From Roseibium aggregatum (GTDB taxonomy: Bacteria; Pseudomonadota; Alphaproteobacteria; Rhizobiales; Stappiaceae): a stretch of 51,179 bases of DNA. Under the pieces are notes generated by a model that searched no databases, was not told the DNA's origin, and saw only the letters and a program-made list of their open reading frames with translations. The translations under genes and the position numbers were made by a program. Location: NCBI RefSeq assembly GCF_014692675.1, contig NZ_JABFCZ010000033.1, positions 1 to 51,179 on the forward strand, given 5' to 3'. How positions within the stretch are numbered: the first letter of the stretch is position 1; every line of letters begins with the position of its first letter. Below, in pieces: positions 44,383 to 51,179 of the stretch.

Positions 44383-45207
44383 GTGAAGCTCCTGCAACTC
44401 ACCGACATCCATCTGACCGCGCCCGGACAGACCATCGCGGGCCGCGAACCGAACGAAAATCTGAAAAAAGCGCTCGATCATGCCATCACCCATCATCCGG
44501 ATGCGGCCGCGCTGATCATCACCGGCGATCTGTCCGACTGGGGCGACGCGGACGACTACAAGCGCCTGAAGGACGTGCTTTCACGGGTGCCGATGCCGGT
44601 TCACCTGTGCATCGGCAATCACGACGAGCGGGATGTGTTCCTGTCGGTCTTCCCCGAGCTTGCGGATGAAAACGGTTATGTCCAATCCGCCTTCGACCTC
44701 CCTGTCGGCACCGGGCTGACGCTCGACACCTGGGGCCCTGAAAGCCACGCCGGCTTCTACTGCGAAACCCGGTTGGCTTGGCTCGACCGCCAGCTGATGG
44801 CATGCGACGGCAAGGTCTGGCTGTTCATGCATCACAACCCGGTCCCGATCGGGATTGCCCCCATGGACCGGATCATGCTGCTGGACGCCGAGGCTTTCGG
44901 CGACATCATCGCCAGACACGCGGGCAAGATCGCCCATATCTTCCACGGCCATTGCCACCTGCCGCTTTCGGGCTCCCTGCACGGCGTCCCCTTCAGTGCG
45001 CCGCGCGGAACCAACCATGCCGGCTGGCCGGATTTCGGCGCCGTTGCCAACCTGAGCAGTTCCGATCTGCCGGAATCCTATGCGGTCATTCTGGCGGACG
45101 AAAAAAGCACCATGGTTCACATGGTCGAGTTCGGCTACGCGGGTCAGATCCGCCGTGAAGGATCGCCGGACTATGCCGACTGGGACCGGTTGACCATGAT
45201 CCGGTAG
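44383..45207 (+). CDS. GpdQ-like metallophosphoesterase (phosphodiesterase)
   Basis: Dinuclear metallophosphoesterase (274 aa) with D8, H10, D49, N79/H80 (GNHDE), H150 and H190/H192 (HGHCH) at positions closely matching the glycerophosphodiesterase GpdQ family, and the family-like WLDRQL ... FMHHNPVPIGIAPMD. No signal peptide, so it acts in the cytoplasm. It would hydrolyse an imported glycerophosphodiester or cyclic nucleotide. The start is GTG at 44383 after AAGGGGGAAA. It is the last gene of the transporter locus. Confidence 0.9.
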   Translation: MKLLQLTDIHLTAPGQTIAGREPNENLKKALDHAITHHPDAAALIITGDLSDWGDADDYKRLKDVLSRVPMPVHLCIGNHDERDVFLSVFPELADENGYVQSAFDLPVGTGLTLDTWGPESHAGFYCETRLAWLDRQLMACDGKVWLFMHHNPVPIGIAPMDRIMLLDAEAFGDIIARHAGKIAHIFHGHCHLPLSGSLHGVPFSAPRGTNHAGWPDFGAVANLSSSDLPESYAVILADEKSTMVHMVEFGYAGQIRREGSPDYADWDRLTMIR

Positions 45208-45322
45208 GTAGGACGAAATCCCGACGGAAGCCGCGATCGACCGGTAAAAATCCAGGGGCCAAGACGCGACCAAGTGGCTGGGATGGATGCCGGTATGCCG
45301 AAGGTCGGTTCGACGGAAACCT

Positions 45323-46312
45323 TCAGCGCTTTTCGCTCGGCAAATGCCCGAAGCGTTCCCTGTAGTAGTAGGAAAAGCGGCCGAGATGGGAAAACCCGCA
45401 CAGGAAGGCCGCCTCGCTCACGCTGGGCGGATTGCTGCGCGCCGCCAGCATGTAATGGGCCGTGTCCAGCCGCGCGTTGCGCAGGGCCTGCATCGGGCTC
45501 TGGCCATAAATGCGCTGGAAGCCCTTTTGAAGCGTCCGGACATTCATGCGCGCCGCCTGGGCAATGTCGGCGAGCGTGATCGGTTCCCCCAGATTGGCGT
45601 GCATATATTCAAGCGCGATCCGGATTTCGCGTGGGTTGGCCCGACGGTCCGAGCGCTCGATGATGTGCGAGATGTTGCTCGGCTGCAGGGTCAGCAGCGC
45701 ATGAGCGAGGTCTTCTTCCGCCCGCAGATCCCGCGCCACCAGCGGTCCCCGGAACAGGTCACCGTTTTCGACCGCCTGGGCGCAGCCCATCACGAGACGT
45801 TTCAGCTGCCGTCCCGGCCCGTTGGTCAGATCGACCTTCATTTCAAACCTGATCGGCCCCGGCAGCGGCGCCCCGGTGATCGAACGGGCAACCGTTTCCA
45901 ACTGGGTCCGGTCGACCTGGAGCAACAGCTTGCTGCAGTCCCGCCCCCAATGCAGGAGCGCGCCGCGATCCGGGTTCAGGATGGTTCCCATGTTCGTGGT
46001 CGCGGTCATTTCCTCGCCGCGATGGCGGATATTCGCACTTCCCGACAGAGGCACCTGAAACAGGTAGAACGAGCCCAGCCGCCCCGGATCCACCGTCACG
46101 TCGGCGCCGTAATGCAGGTAATTGACGGAAACGGAGCGCCCGCTCACCGCATTGTGGCGGACGAAAAGGCTGGACCGGCGCCCGGTCACCTCCAGCTTGT
46201 GGTCACACAGCTTGCGGGCAACGATGTGCCGTGCCTCATCCATGTCGCGCGTACGAACCACCGGGTACTGCGCAAAATATTCAGTCGTCGGCAAAGCCTC
46301 TGGTGCGGCCAT
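45323..46312 (-). CDS. AraC-family transcriptional regulator
   Basis: Regulator of 329 aa. Residues about 20-200 match the AraC-binding-like sensory domain seen in regulators of aromatic and alkyl compound catabolism. The two helix-turn-helix motifs at about 225-325 include EPITLADIAQAARMNVRTLQKGFQRIYG and the C-terminal AFLCGFSHLGRFSYYYRERFG. The ATG follows GGGAATAA. It is divergent from the cupin/hydrolase/monooxygenase operon with a 180-base gap and is its likely activator. Confidence 0.93.
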   Translation of the reverse strand: MAAPEALPTTEYFAQYPVVRTRDMDEARHIVARKLCDHKLEVTGRRSSLFVRHNAVSGRSVSVNYLHYGADVTVDPGRLGSFYLFQVPLSGSANIRHRGEEMTATTNMGTILNPDRGALLHWGRDCSKLLLQVDRTQLETVARSITGAPLPGPIRFEMKVDLTNGPGRQLKRLVMGCAQAVENGDLFRGPLVARDLRAEEDLAHALLTLQPSNISHIIERSDRRANPREIRIALEYMHANLGEPITLADIAQAARMNVRTLQKGFQRIYGQSPMQALRNARLDTAHYMLAARSNPPSVSEAAFLCGFSHLGRFSYYYRERFGHLPSEKR

Positions 46313-46492
46313 TTATTCCCTTACGCAACACATAGGGGTTTTCACGGATCAATTTAGCGCACGAGTTCCGATGTGCTTCAAGGTTAAAATTTACGTCGGA
46401 ATGAGGAGTTCGTTTTTTGGATAACGGGTTGCGGAGAAACCATTGCAAGGTAAGGGGAGTTTTGTTCCCGATCCGCTATGACAGGAGCCCGG

Positions 46493-46936
46493 ATGATGGA
46501 AAAAGGCGTGTTGAAGGCCGAAGGCGGCATGGACGGCCTCGCATGGAACGTCGTGGGACACACCTATGTCCCCAAGCTGCTGACCGACGACGCCTTCGTC
46601 TGGCACGCGACCATTCCCGATGGCACCTTCGTGCCGCCGCATATCCACCCGACCCAGGACGAGTGGGTCTACATGCTGGACGGCGAACTGGAGATCGAGT
46701 TTCCCGACGAGCACGGCAAGGCCGGGCCCGGCGACACGATCAGAATGCCGCGCGGCATCGCCCACGGCATCTTCAACCGCTCCGGCAAGACGGCGGTCTG
46801 CATCTTCGGCGTGTCGCCGGCGCGCAAGCTCTACGAGTTGTTCACCGAGCTGGACGGGGTGACCGATCCGGCAGAACTGGTGCGCCTGTCCGCGTTGCGC
46901 GAAGTGAACTTCCTGCCGCCACCCGATGCGGCTTGA
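46493..46936 (+). CDS. cupin-domain protein, copy 1
   Basis: Single-domain cupin of 147 aa. Motif 1 includes the metal-binding PPHIHPTQDEWVYMLDGELE (H-x-H and E), motif 2 GPGDTIRMPRGIAHGIFN. The ATG at 46493 lies six bases after AGGAG; the ATG at 46478 has none. It is clearly paralogous to the C-terminal cupin of the next gene (shared TYVPK, WHAT, GTFVPPHIHP, MPRGIxHGIFN). Function is unknown; small cupins of this kind act as metal-dependent isomerases or dioxygenases on aromatic intermediates. First gene of the operon. Confidence 0.85.
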   Translation: MMEKGVLKAEGGMDGLAWNVVGHTYVPKLLTDDAFVWHATIPDGTFVPPHIHPTQDEWVYMLDGELEIEFPDEHGKAGPGDTIRMPRGIAHGIFNRSGKTAVCIFGVSPARKLYELFTELDGVTDPAELVRLSALREVNFLPPPDAA

Positions 46937-47051
46937 ACCGGGAAAGGCCCTTCGAACCCTGCGCGGAGCCTTAAACCGCCTTCTGCGCCCTTCAAAAGGT
47001 CACGTGACCGACAGCCTCCAACAGTATCGAGTATCCAACAGGACGGTCCAA

Positions 47052-48431
47052 ATGAAACTGCCACCGCTGCGCGACTGGGACGACGCCTTCGCGAACATGA
47101 AACACGTTGAGAACTCCGCCGAGCTCCCCGGTTTCTGGGCCGAGCGGGCCGCGGCCTACAGGGCGGAGCTGCAGGCGGGCGGACACCGGCTCGACCTGGA
47201 TATTTCCTACGGCAGCCACCCGAGGGAAAAGTTCGACATCGTCTGGCCGGAGGACACGCCGAAGGGACTTGCCGTCTTCATTCACGGCGGCTTCTGGATG
47301 CGGCTGGAAAAGGGGCACTGGACGGATTTCGCCGAAGGCGCCCGGGCTGAAGGGTGGGCAGTGTGCCTGCCCAGTTACACCCTGACGCCGGACGCGCGAA
47401 TCCACGAGATCACCGCCCAGATCGGCCGTGCCATCGCGACCGCCGCCCGGCTGGTGGACGGTCCAATCCGCCTGTCCGGACATTCCGCGGGCGGACATCT
47501 GGCAACGCGCATGCTCTGTTCCGACAGCCCGCTGCCCGACAGCGTTCGCGAACGCATCACCCATGTCCTCTCGATCAGCGGCCTGCATGACCTGCGCCCG
47601 CTGATGAACACCGAGATGAACCAGACGCTCAAGCTGGACCTCGACGAGGCCCGCGCGGAAAGCGCGGTTCTGGCGCAACCTGCGGCCGCCACGCCGCTGA
47701 CCTGCTGGGTCGGAGGCGGCGAACGGCCCGAATTCATCCGCCAGAACCGTCTTCTGGCAGACATGTGGGCGGGGCTCGACGTACCGGTCCGCTGCGAAGT
47801 CGAAGGCGACCACAACCATTTCACCATCATCGAAGGCCTGAAGGATCCGGCATCGCCGATTACCGCCGCCTTTGTCGGCCCGTTCCAGCCAGAGGCCGGC
47901 ACCGTCGCGCCGGTCCGGGCGCAGGCAACCCAAGCTTCAGGCATCACACAGAGTAAGGGGACAAAAATGACCGCCATGGCTCCCGGGATCGTCAAGTCCC
48001 GCGAAGGTCTCGACGAGATTTGCTGGAACATTCTGGGCCAGACCTATGTGCCCAAGCAGATGACCGAGGAGTGCTTCACCTGGCACGCCACCCTGCCGCC
48101 GGGAACCTTCGTGCCGCCGCATATTCACCCCGATCAGGACGAGTTTCTCTATATCCTGGAAGGCCGCTTCGATTTCCTGCTCGACGGAAAGCCGACCGTC
48201 GGCGAGCCGGGCGATCTGGTGAAGCTGCCGCGCGGCATTCCCCACGGCATCTTCAACAAGTCCGACAGTACCATCAAGACGCTGTTCTGGGTCACCCCGA
48301 CCGCGCAGCTCTACGATCTGTTCTGGGCGCTTCACAACATGGGTCCCGACGCGGATCCGGCGGAGATCGTCGCCGTCTCCGCCGCCCATGCCATCGACTT
48401 CCTGCCGCCGGAAGAAGAGGCCGCGCAATGA
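47052..48431 (+). CDS. alpha/beta hydrolase fused in frame to a cupin (459 aa)
   Basis: Residues 1-280 are an alpha/beta hydrolase of the kynurenine formamidase-like group: oxyanion motif HGGFW, nucleophile in SGHSAGG and catalytic H in GDHNHF. An Ala/Gln-rich linker follows, then a complete cupin (from about residue 306) paralogous to copy 1. There is no stop codon between them. The linker encodes the apparent Shine-Dalgarno sequence AAGGGG of an internal ATG at 47967, so the cupin can also be made alone. The start ATG at 47052 follows AGGACG. It overlaps the monooxygenase gene by four bases. It probably hydrolyses an ester or amide in an aromatic pathway. Confidence 0.82.
   Translation: MKLPPLRDWDDAFANMKHVENSAELPGFWAERAAAYRAELQAGGHRLDLDISYGSHPREKFDIVWPEDTPKGLAVFIHGGFWMRLEKGHWTDFAEGARAEGWAVCLPSYTLTPDARIHEITAQIGRAIATAARLVDGPIRLSGHSAGGHLATRMLCSDSPLPDSVRERITHVLSISGLHDLRPLMNTEMNQTLKLDLDEARAESAVLAQPAAATPLTCWVGGGERPEFIRQNRLLADMWAGLDVPVRCEVEGDHNHFTIIEGLKDPASPITAAFVGPFQPEAGTVAPVRAQATQASGITQSKGTKMTAMAPGIVKSREGLDEICWNILGQTYVPKQMTEECFTWHATLPPGTFVPPHIHPDQDEFLYILEGRFDFLLDGKPTVGEPGDLVKLPRGIPHGIFNKSDSTIKTLFWVTPTAQLYDLFWALHNMGPDADPAEIVAVSAAHAIDFLPPEEEAAQ
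47955..47969 (+). promoter_or_regulatory. internal ribosome binding site and ATG for a stand-alone cupin
   Basis: AAGGGG (47955-47960), six bases and ATG (47967-47969), inside the hydrolase-cupin frame. The spacing is ideal, so the 154-residue cupin may be translated on its own as well as in the fusion. Confidence 0.6.
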
Positions 48432-49663
48432 CGATCCTGATCGCAGGCGCAGGCATCGGCGGGCTGACCGCTGCCCTGATGCTGCACAAGCGCGGCATCA
48501 AGGCGCGGGTCGTGGAACAGGCATCAGAAGTGCGCGAGGTCGGGGTCGGCATCAACACCCTGCCCCATTCCATCGCCGAACTTGCCGAACTGGGGCTTCT
48601 GCCGAAGCTGGACGAGGTGGGACTGCGCACCCGCGAGCTGCGGTACCTCACACGCATCGGCCAGGAAGTCTGGCGGGAGCCGCGCGGCATGCACGCCGGC
48701 CACGACCACCCGCAGTTTTCCATCCATCGCGGCCGGCTGCAAAAGCTGCTCTACGATGCCGTGGTCGAGCGCATGGGGCCGGACGCCGTTCTGACCGGCC
48801 AGCGCCTGTCCGGCTTCGTTCAGGACGAGGCCGGGGTGACGGGTCATTTCACCAACACGATCGACGGCCTCAGCTCGACAACCATGCGCGCCGAAGTGCT
48901 GGTCTGCGCCGACGGCATTCACAGCGTCGGCCGGCGCCGGTTCTATCCGAACGAGGGCGGACCGAGCTGGACCGGTGTCGTCATGTGGCGCGGTGCTGCG
49001 GAATGGCCGGTCTGGGAAGACGGCGAGACCATGGCCATCGCAGGTGGCCTAGGCGCGAAGCTGGTGCTTTACCCGATCGCGCCCGCCAAGGACGGCCGGC
49101 AGCTGATGAACTGGGTTGTGAACGTCCGCGTGGCCGATGCCTCGGTTTCGCCGCCGCCGCCTGAAAGCTGGTCGAAACAGGCGCCGCTGTCCAAGGTGCT
49201 GCCCTATGCCAAACGGTTCCACGTGCCGGGCATGGACATCGAGGCACTGGTGCGCGCCAGCAGCGCGATCTACGAATATCCGATGGCCGACCGGGATCCC
49301 CTGCCGCGCTGGACCCATGGGCGGGTCACGTTGTTGGGGGACGCGGCGCATCCGATGTATCCGGTGGGCTCCAACGGCGCGGCCCAGGCCATTCTGGATG
49401 CGCGCTGCCTTGCCGACGAACTGGCAGCAGCGGAACATCCGCGCGAAGCGCTCTACCGCTACGAGCAGGACCGGCTGCCCAAGACCGCCGAGGTCGTGCG
49501 CACCAATCGGATCGGCGGACCCGAGCGCGTGATCGACGAGGTCGAGAAACTCAGTCCGCGCCGTTTCGAGAACGTCGACGATGTGCTTGGATACGAGGAC
49601 CGCAAGGCGATCGTCAAAGGCTACGCAAAGATGGCCGGCTTCGCCACGAAGGAAGACGCCTGA
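48428..49663 (+). CDS. FAD-dependent aromatic monooxygenase
   Basis: Flavoprotein hydroxylase of 411 aa of the salicylate hydroxylase/PhzS type. The FAD site G-x-G-x-x-G is at 7-12 (GAGIGG), the DG motif is CADGIHSVGR and the GD motif is GDAAHPMYPVGSNGAAQAILDA. NAD(P)H-dependent ring hydroxylation is the usual reaction. It overlaps the hydrolase-cupin gene by ATGA and is therefore coupled to it. A hydrolase, two cupins and a hydroxylase under an AraC regulator suggest degradation of an aromatic amide or ester; the substrate is unknown. Confidence 0.92.
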   Translation: MTILIAGAGIGGLTAALMLHKRGIKARVVEQASEVREVGVGINTLPHSIAELAELGLLPKLDEVGLRTRELRYLTRIGQEVWREPRGMHAGHDHPQFSIHRGRLQKLLYDAVVERMGPDAVLTGQRLSGFVQDEAGVTGHFTNTIDGLSSTTMRAEVLVCADGIHSVGRRRFYPNEGGPSWTGVVMWRGAAEWPVWEDGETMAIAGGLGAKLVLYPIAPAKDGRQLMNWVVNVRVADASVSPPPPESWSKQAPLSKVLPYAKRFHVPGMDIEALVRASSAIYEYPMADRDPLPRWTHGRVTLLGDAAHPMYPVGSNGAAQAILDARCLADELAAAEHPREALYRYEQDRLPKTAEVVRTNRIGGPERVIDEVEKLSPRRFENVDDVLGYEDRKAIVKGYAKMAGFATKEDA

Positions 49664-49785
49664 CCGAAAAGGACGGGCGTCGGCCCGGGACCCGGGAAAG
49701 ACAAAAACTTCAAAAACCGGTCCCGAATAAATTTGAAACTGCAATTCAACCAGCCCCGGAGGGGGGTACAAGAGGACGAATAATC

Positions 49786-50967
49786 ATGAAAGCAACGTCG
49801 AAAACCACTTTTGCGAGCCTGGCAGCGGTGCTGGCAATGAATACCGCACTTTGTACGGCGGCTATGGCGGAGGACGTCAAGATCGGGATGGTTGTCACCC
49901 TGTCCGGCCCGCCGGCAGCCCTCGGCCAGCAGATCGTCGACGGTTTCAATCTCGCGCTGGAACAGAACGGCGGCAAGTTGGGCGGCCAGTCCGTCAACCT
50001 GATCGTGGAAGACGATGAACTCAAGCCCGACGTGGCGCTGCTCAAGGCCAAGTCACTGGTCGAGCGCGACAAGGTCGACATCGTGGTCGGGACCGTGTTT
50101 TCGAACATGCTGCAGGCGATCTTCAAGCCGGTGATCCAGTCCGACACCTTCCTGATCAGCCCCAATGCGGGCCCGTCGACCTTCGCCGGAAAGAACTGCA
50201 ATCCCTATTTCTTCGTCACCTCCTACCAGAACAACCAGAACGCCGAAGTCAGCGGCATGATCGCCAACGAGGAAGGCTTCAAGAAGGTCGTCATGATGGT
50301 GCCGAACTACCAGGCCGGTCGCGACAATGTTGCCGGCTACAAGCAGACCTTCAAGGGCGAGATTGCGGACGAGATCTACACGCCGCTCGGCACTCAGGAT
50401 TTCTCGTCCGAGCTTGCGAAGATCTCCACGGAAGGCGCGGATGCGCTCTTCGCCTTCATGCCCGGCGGCATGGGCGTGCGCCTCGTCAAGCAGTTCGAGG
50501 CAACCGGCCTCAACAAGAGCATGAAGTTCACGTCCGTCTTCACCACCGACGAAACCACCCTGCCGGGTCAGAAGGACGCCGCCGTCGGCTTCCTGTCCGC
50601 CGGCAACTGGGCGCCGGACATGAAGAACGATGCCAACCAGGCCTTCGTCTCGGCCTTCGAGAAGAAATACGGCTACGTTCCGGGCGGTTACGCCGCCCAG
50701 GCGTTCGACACGGCCAATCTGATCGCCAGCGCGCTGGAAAAGACCGGCGGTGACGTCAGCGACAAGGACGCCATGCGCAAGGCCCTGGAAGCCGCGGACT
50801 TCACCTCCGTGCGCGGCTCCTTCTCCTTCTCCAACAACCACTATCCGGTTCAGGACTTCCATCTGCTTGAGGTCGCCAAGCGGGACGACGGCAAGTTCTG
50901 GACGACAGCCAAGCGGACCATCGTCAAGGACTACGCCGACAGCTTCCACGACGAGTGCAAGATGTAA
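49786..50967 (+). CDS. branched-chain-type ABC transporter binding protein
   Basis: Periplasmic binding protein (393 aa) of the Peripla_BP_6/LivJ family. The signal peptide ends at about residue 28 (CTAAMA-EDVKIG). The mature start VKIGMVVTLSGPPAALGQQIVDG is typical. Members of this family bind amino acids, amides or aromatic acids; the adjacent monooxygenase favours an aromatic. It follows the monooxygenase gene by 122 bases. Permease and ATPase genes would be expected next, but a hairpin and an IS481 element follow instead, so the transporter may be split or its other genes lie beyond the window. Confidence 0.92.
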   Translation: MKATSKTTFASLAAVLAMNTALCTAAMAEDVKIGMVVTLSGPPAALGQQIVDGFNLALEQNGGKLGGQSVNLIVEDDELKPDVALLKAKSLVERDKVDIVVGTVFSNMLQAIFKPVIQSDTFLISPNAGPSTFAGKNCNPYFFVTSYQNNQNAEVSGMIANEEGFKKVVMMVPNYQAGRDNVAGYKQTFKGEIADEIYTPLGTQDFSSELAKISTEGADALFAFMPGGMGVRLVKQFEATGLNKSMKFTSVFTTDETTLPGQKDAAVGFLSAGNWAPDMKNDANQAFVSAFEKKYGYVPGGYAAQAFDTANLIASALEKTGGDVSDKDAMRKALEAADFTSVRGSFSFSNNHYPVQDFHLLEVAKRDDGKFWTTAKRTIVKDYADSFHDECKM

Positions 50968-50976
50968 CAACCAGAC

Positions 50977-51004
50977 CGCGCCCGCCCGTCACGGTGCGGG
51001 CGCG
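50977..51004 (+). terminator. GC-rich hairpin after the binding-protein gene
   Basis: CGCGCCCGC (50977-50985) pairs with GCGGGCGCG (50996-51004); inner CCG/CGG extends the stem with one bulge. Only a short T stretch follows. It could terminate, or separate the binding-protein message from downstream permease genes. Confidence 0.6.
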
Positions 51005-51072
51005 TTCAGGCATGCATGGAATCCAATCGTGCGACAGTCATTGCAGGATTTTTGCCCGACCTGAGAGATAGG

Positions 51073-51179
51073 TGACAAAACGTTCCGGACACATAGGTAA
51101 CACTTTTCGTTTTTGCGGGAGGTGTCGATGCCGTGGAAAGAGGTGTCCGTTATGGAGGAACGTCTTCGCTTCGTCGCCC
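51073..51179 (+). mobile_element. IS481-family insertion sequence, left end, cut by window edge
   Basis: The segment starting TGACAAAACGTTCCGGACAC precedes a transposase start typical of IS481 elements, so it probably contains the terminal inverted repeat. The exact end and any target duplication cannot be fixed because the right end is outside the window. Confidence 0.65.
51128..51179 (+). CDS. IS481-family transposase, N-terminal fragment
   Basis: The first 17 codons (MPWKEVSVMEERLRFVA) are characteristic of IS481 transposases, which continue with a helix-turn-helix and an rve integrase core. GGGAGG lies eight bases before the ATG. The gene runs off the window, so integrity cannot be judged. 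Confidence 0.75.
   Translation, partial: MPWKEVSVMEERLRFVA

Noticed and set aside
42985..44496. Leftward frame of 503 codons
   Set aside because: Antisense to the UgpB-like gene and crosses the terminator at 44322-44355.

Overview
The window is GC-rich, densely packed bacterial chromosome. Gene content (SmoEFGK/MtlK-type polyol locus, Pot-type and Ugp-type ABC importers, PncA/PncB, many LysR/MarR/SorC/AraC regulators, IS481) points to an alphaproteobacterium, most likely of the Hyphomicrobiales. A Stappiaceae-like (Roseibium/Labrenzia) host is my inference from gene style; no rRNA, tRNA or other marker is present. No CRISPR array or replication origin is seen.

Layout. 1-1 kb: an AT-rich orphan gene unlike the rest of the window. 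1-7.7 kb: a leftward operon of an agmatinase-family ureohydrolase, a Pot-type ABC importer and a metallo-beta-lactamase-fold hydrolase, with a divergent LysR gene. 7.7-9.9 kb: MarR repressor divergent from an AhpD-like / GNAT / azoreductase operon, with a long inverted repeat between them. 10-18.4 kb: HAD phosphatase, SorC regulator and a complete smoEFGK-smoS-mtlK polyol uptake and oxidation locus, with a 12-bp-arm palindrome overlapping the predicted promoter. 18.4-22.3 kb: amino-acid catabolism genes (Asp/Glu racemase-like, Lrp, M20 amidohydrolase, diaminopropionate ammonia-lyase-like). 22.4-31.8 kb: the most unusual part. A two-component pair with a 7TM sensor kinase sits among small secreted proteins, a tandem duplicated gene pair with duplicated promoters, and a 1012-residue TIR-TM-WD40 protein. 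31.8-38.9 kb: ClC antiporter, two PNPOx-like proteins (one fused to GAF and a probable winged helix), a cytochrome c, a secreted protein and pncA-pncB. 38.9-45.2 kb: LysR plus a Ugp-like importer and a GpdQ-like phosphodiesterase. 45.3-51.2 kb: AraC, two cupin paralogues, an alpha/beta hydrolase with no stop codon before the second cupin, an FAD monooxygenase and a branched-chain-type binding protein. The window ends in the start of an IS481 element.

The best candidate for something new is a small regulon in the 22-32 kb region. Three genes for short exported proteins of unknown function (starts 22405, 26551, 31669) each carry an 18-bp palindrome, (A/T)TGGGG-N6-CCCCAT, followed after exactly 33 bases by CATCGA, in the same orientation relative to the gene. 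The sites surround a LuxR-type response regulator and its kinase, which are the obvious but unproven candidates for control. Second-tier observations are the hydrolase-cupin read-through fusion, the TIR-WD40 protein, the PNPOx-GAF-winged-helix protein and the diaminopropionate-lyase cluster.
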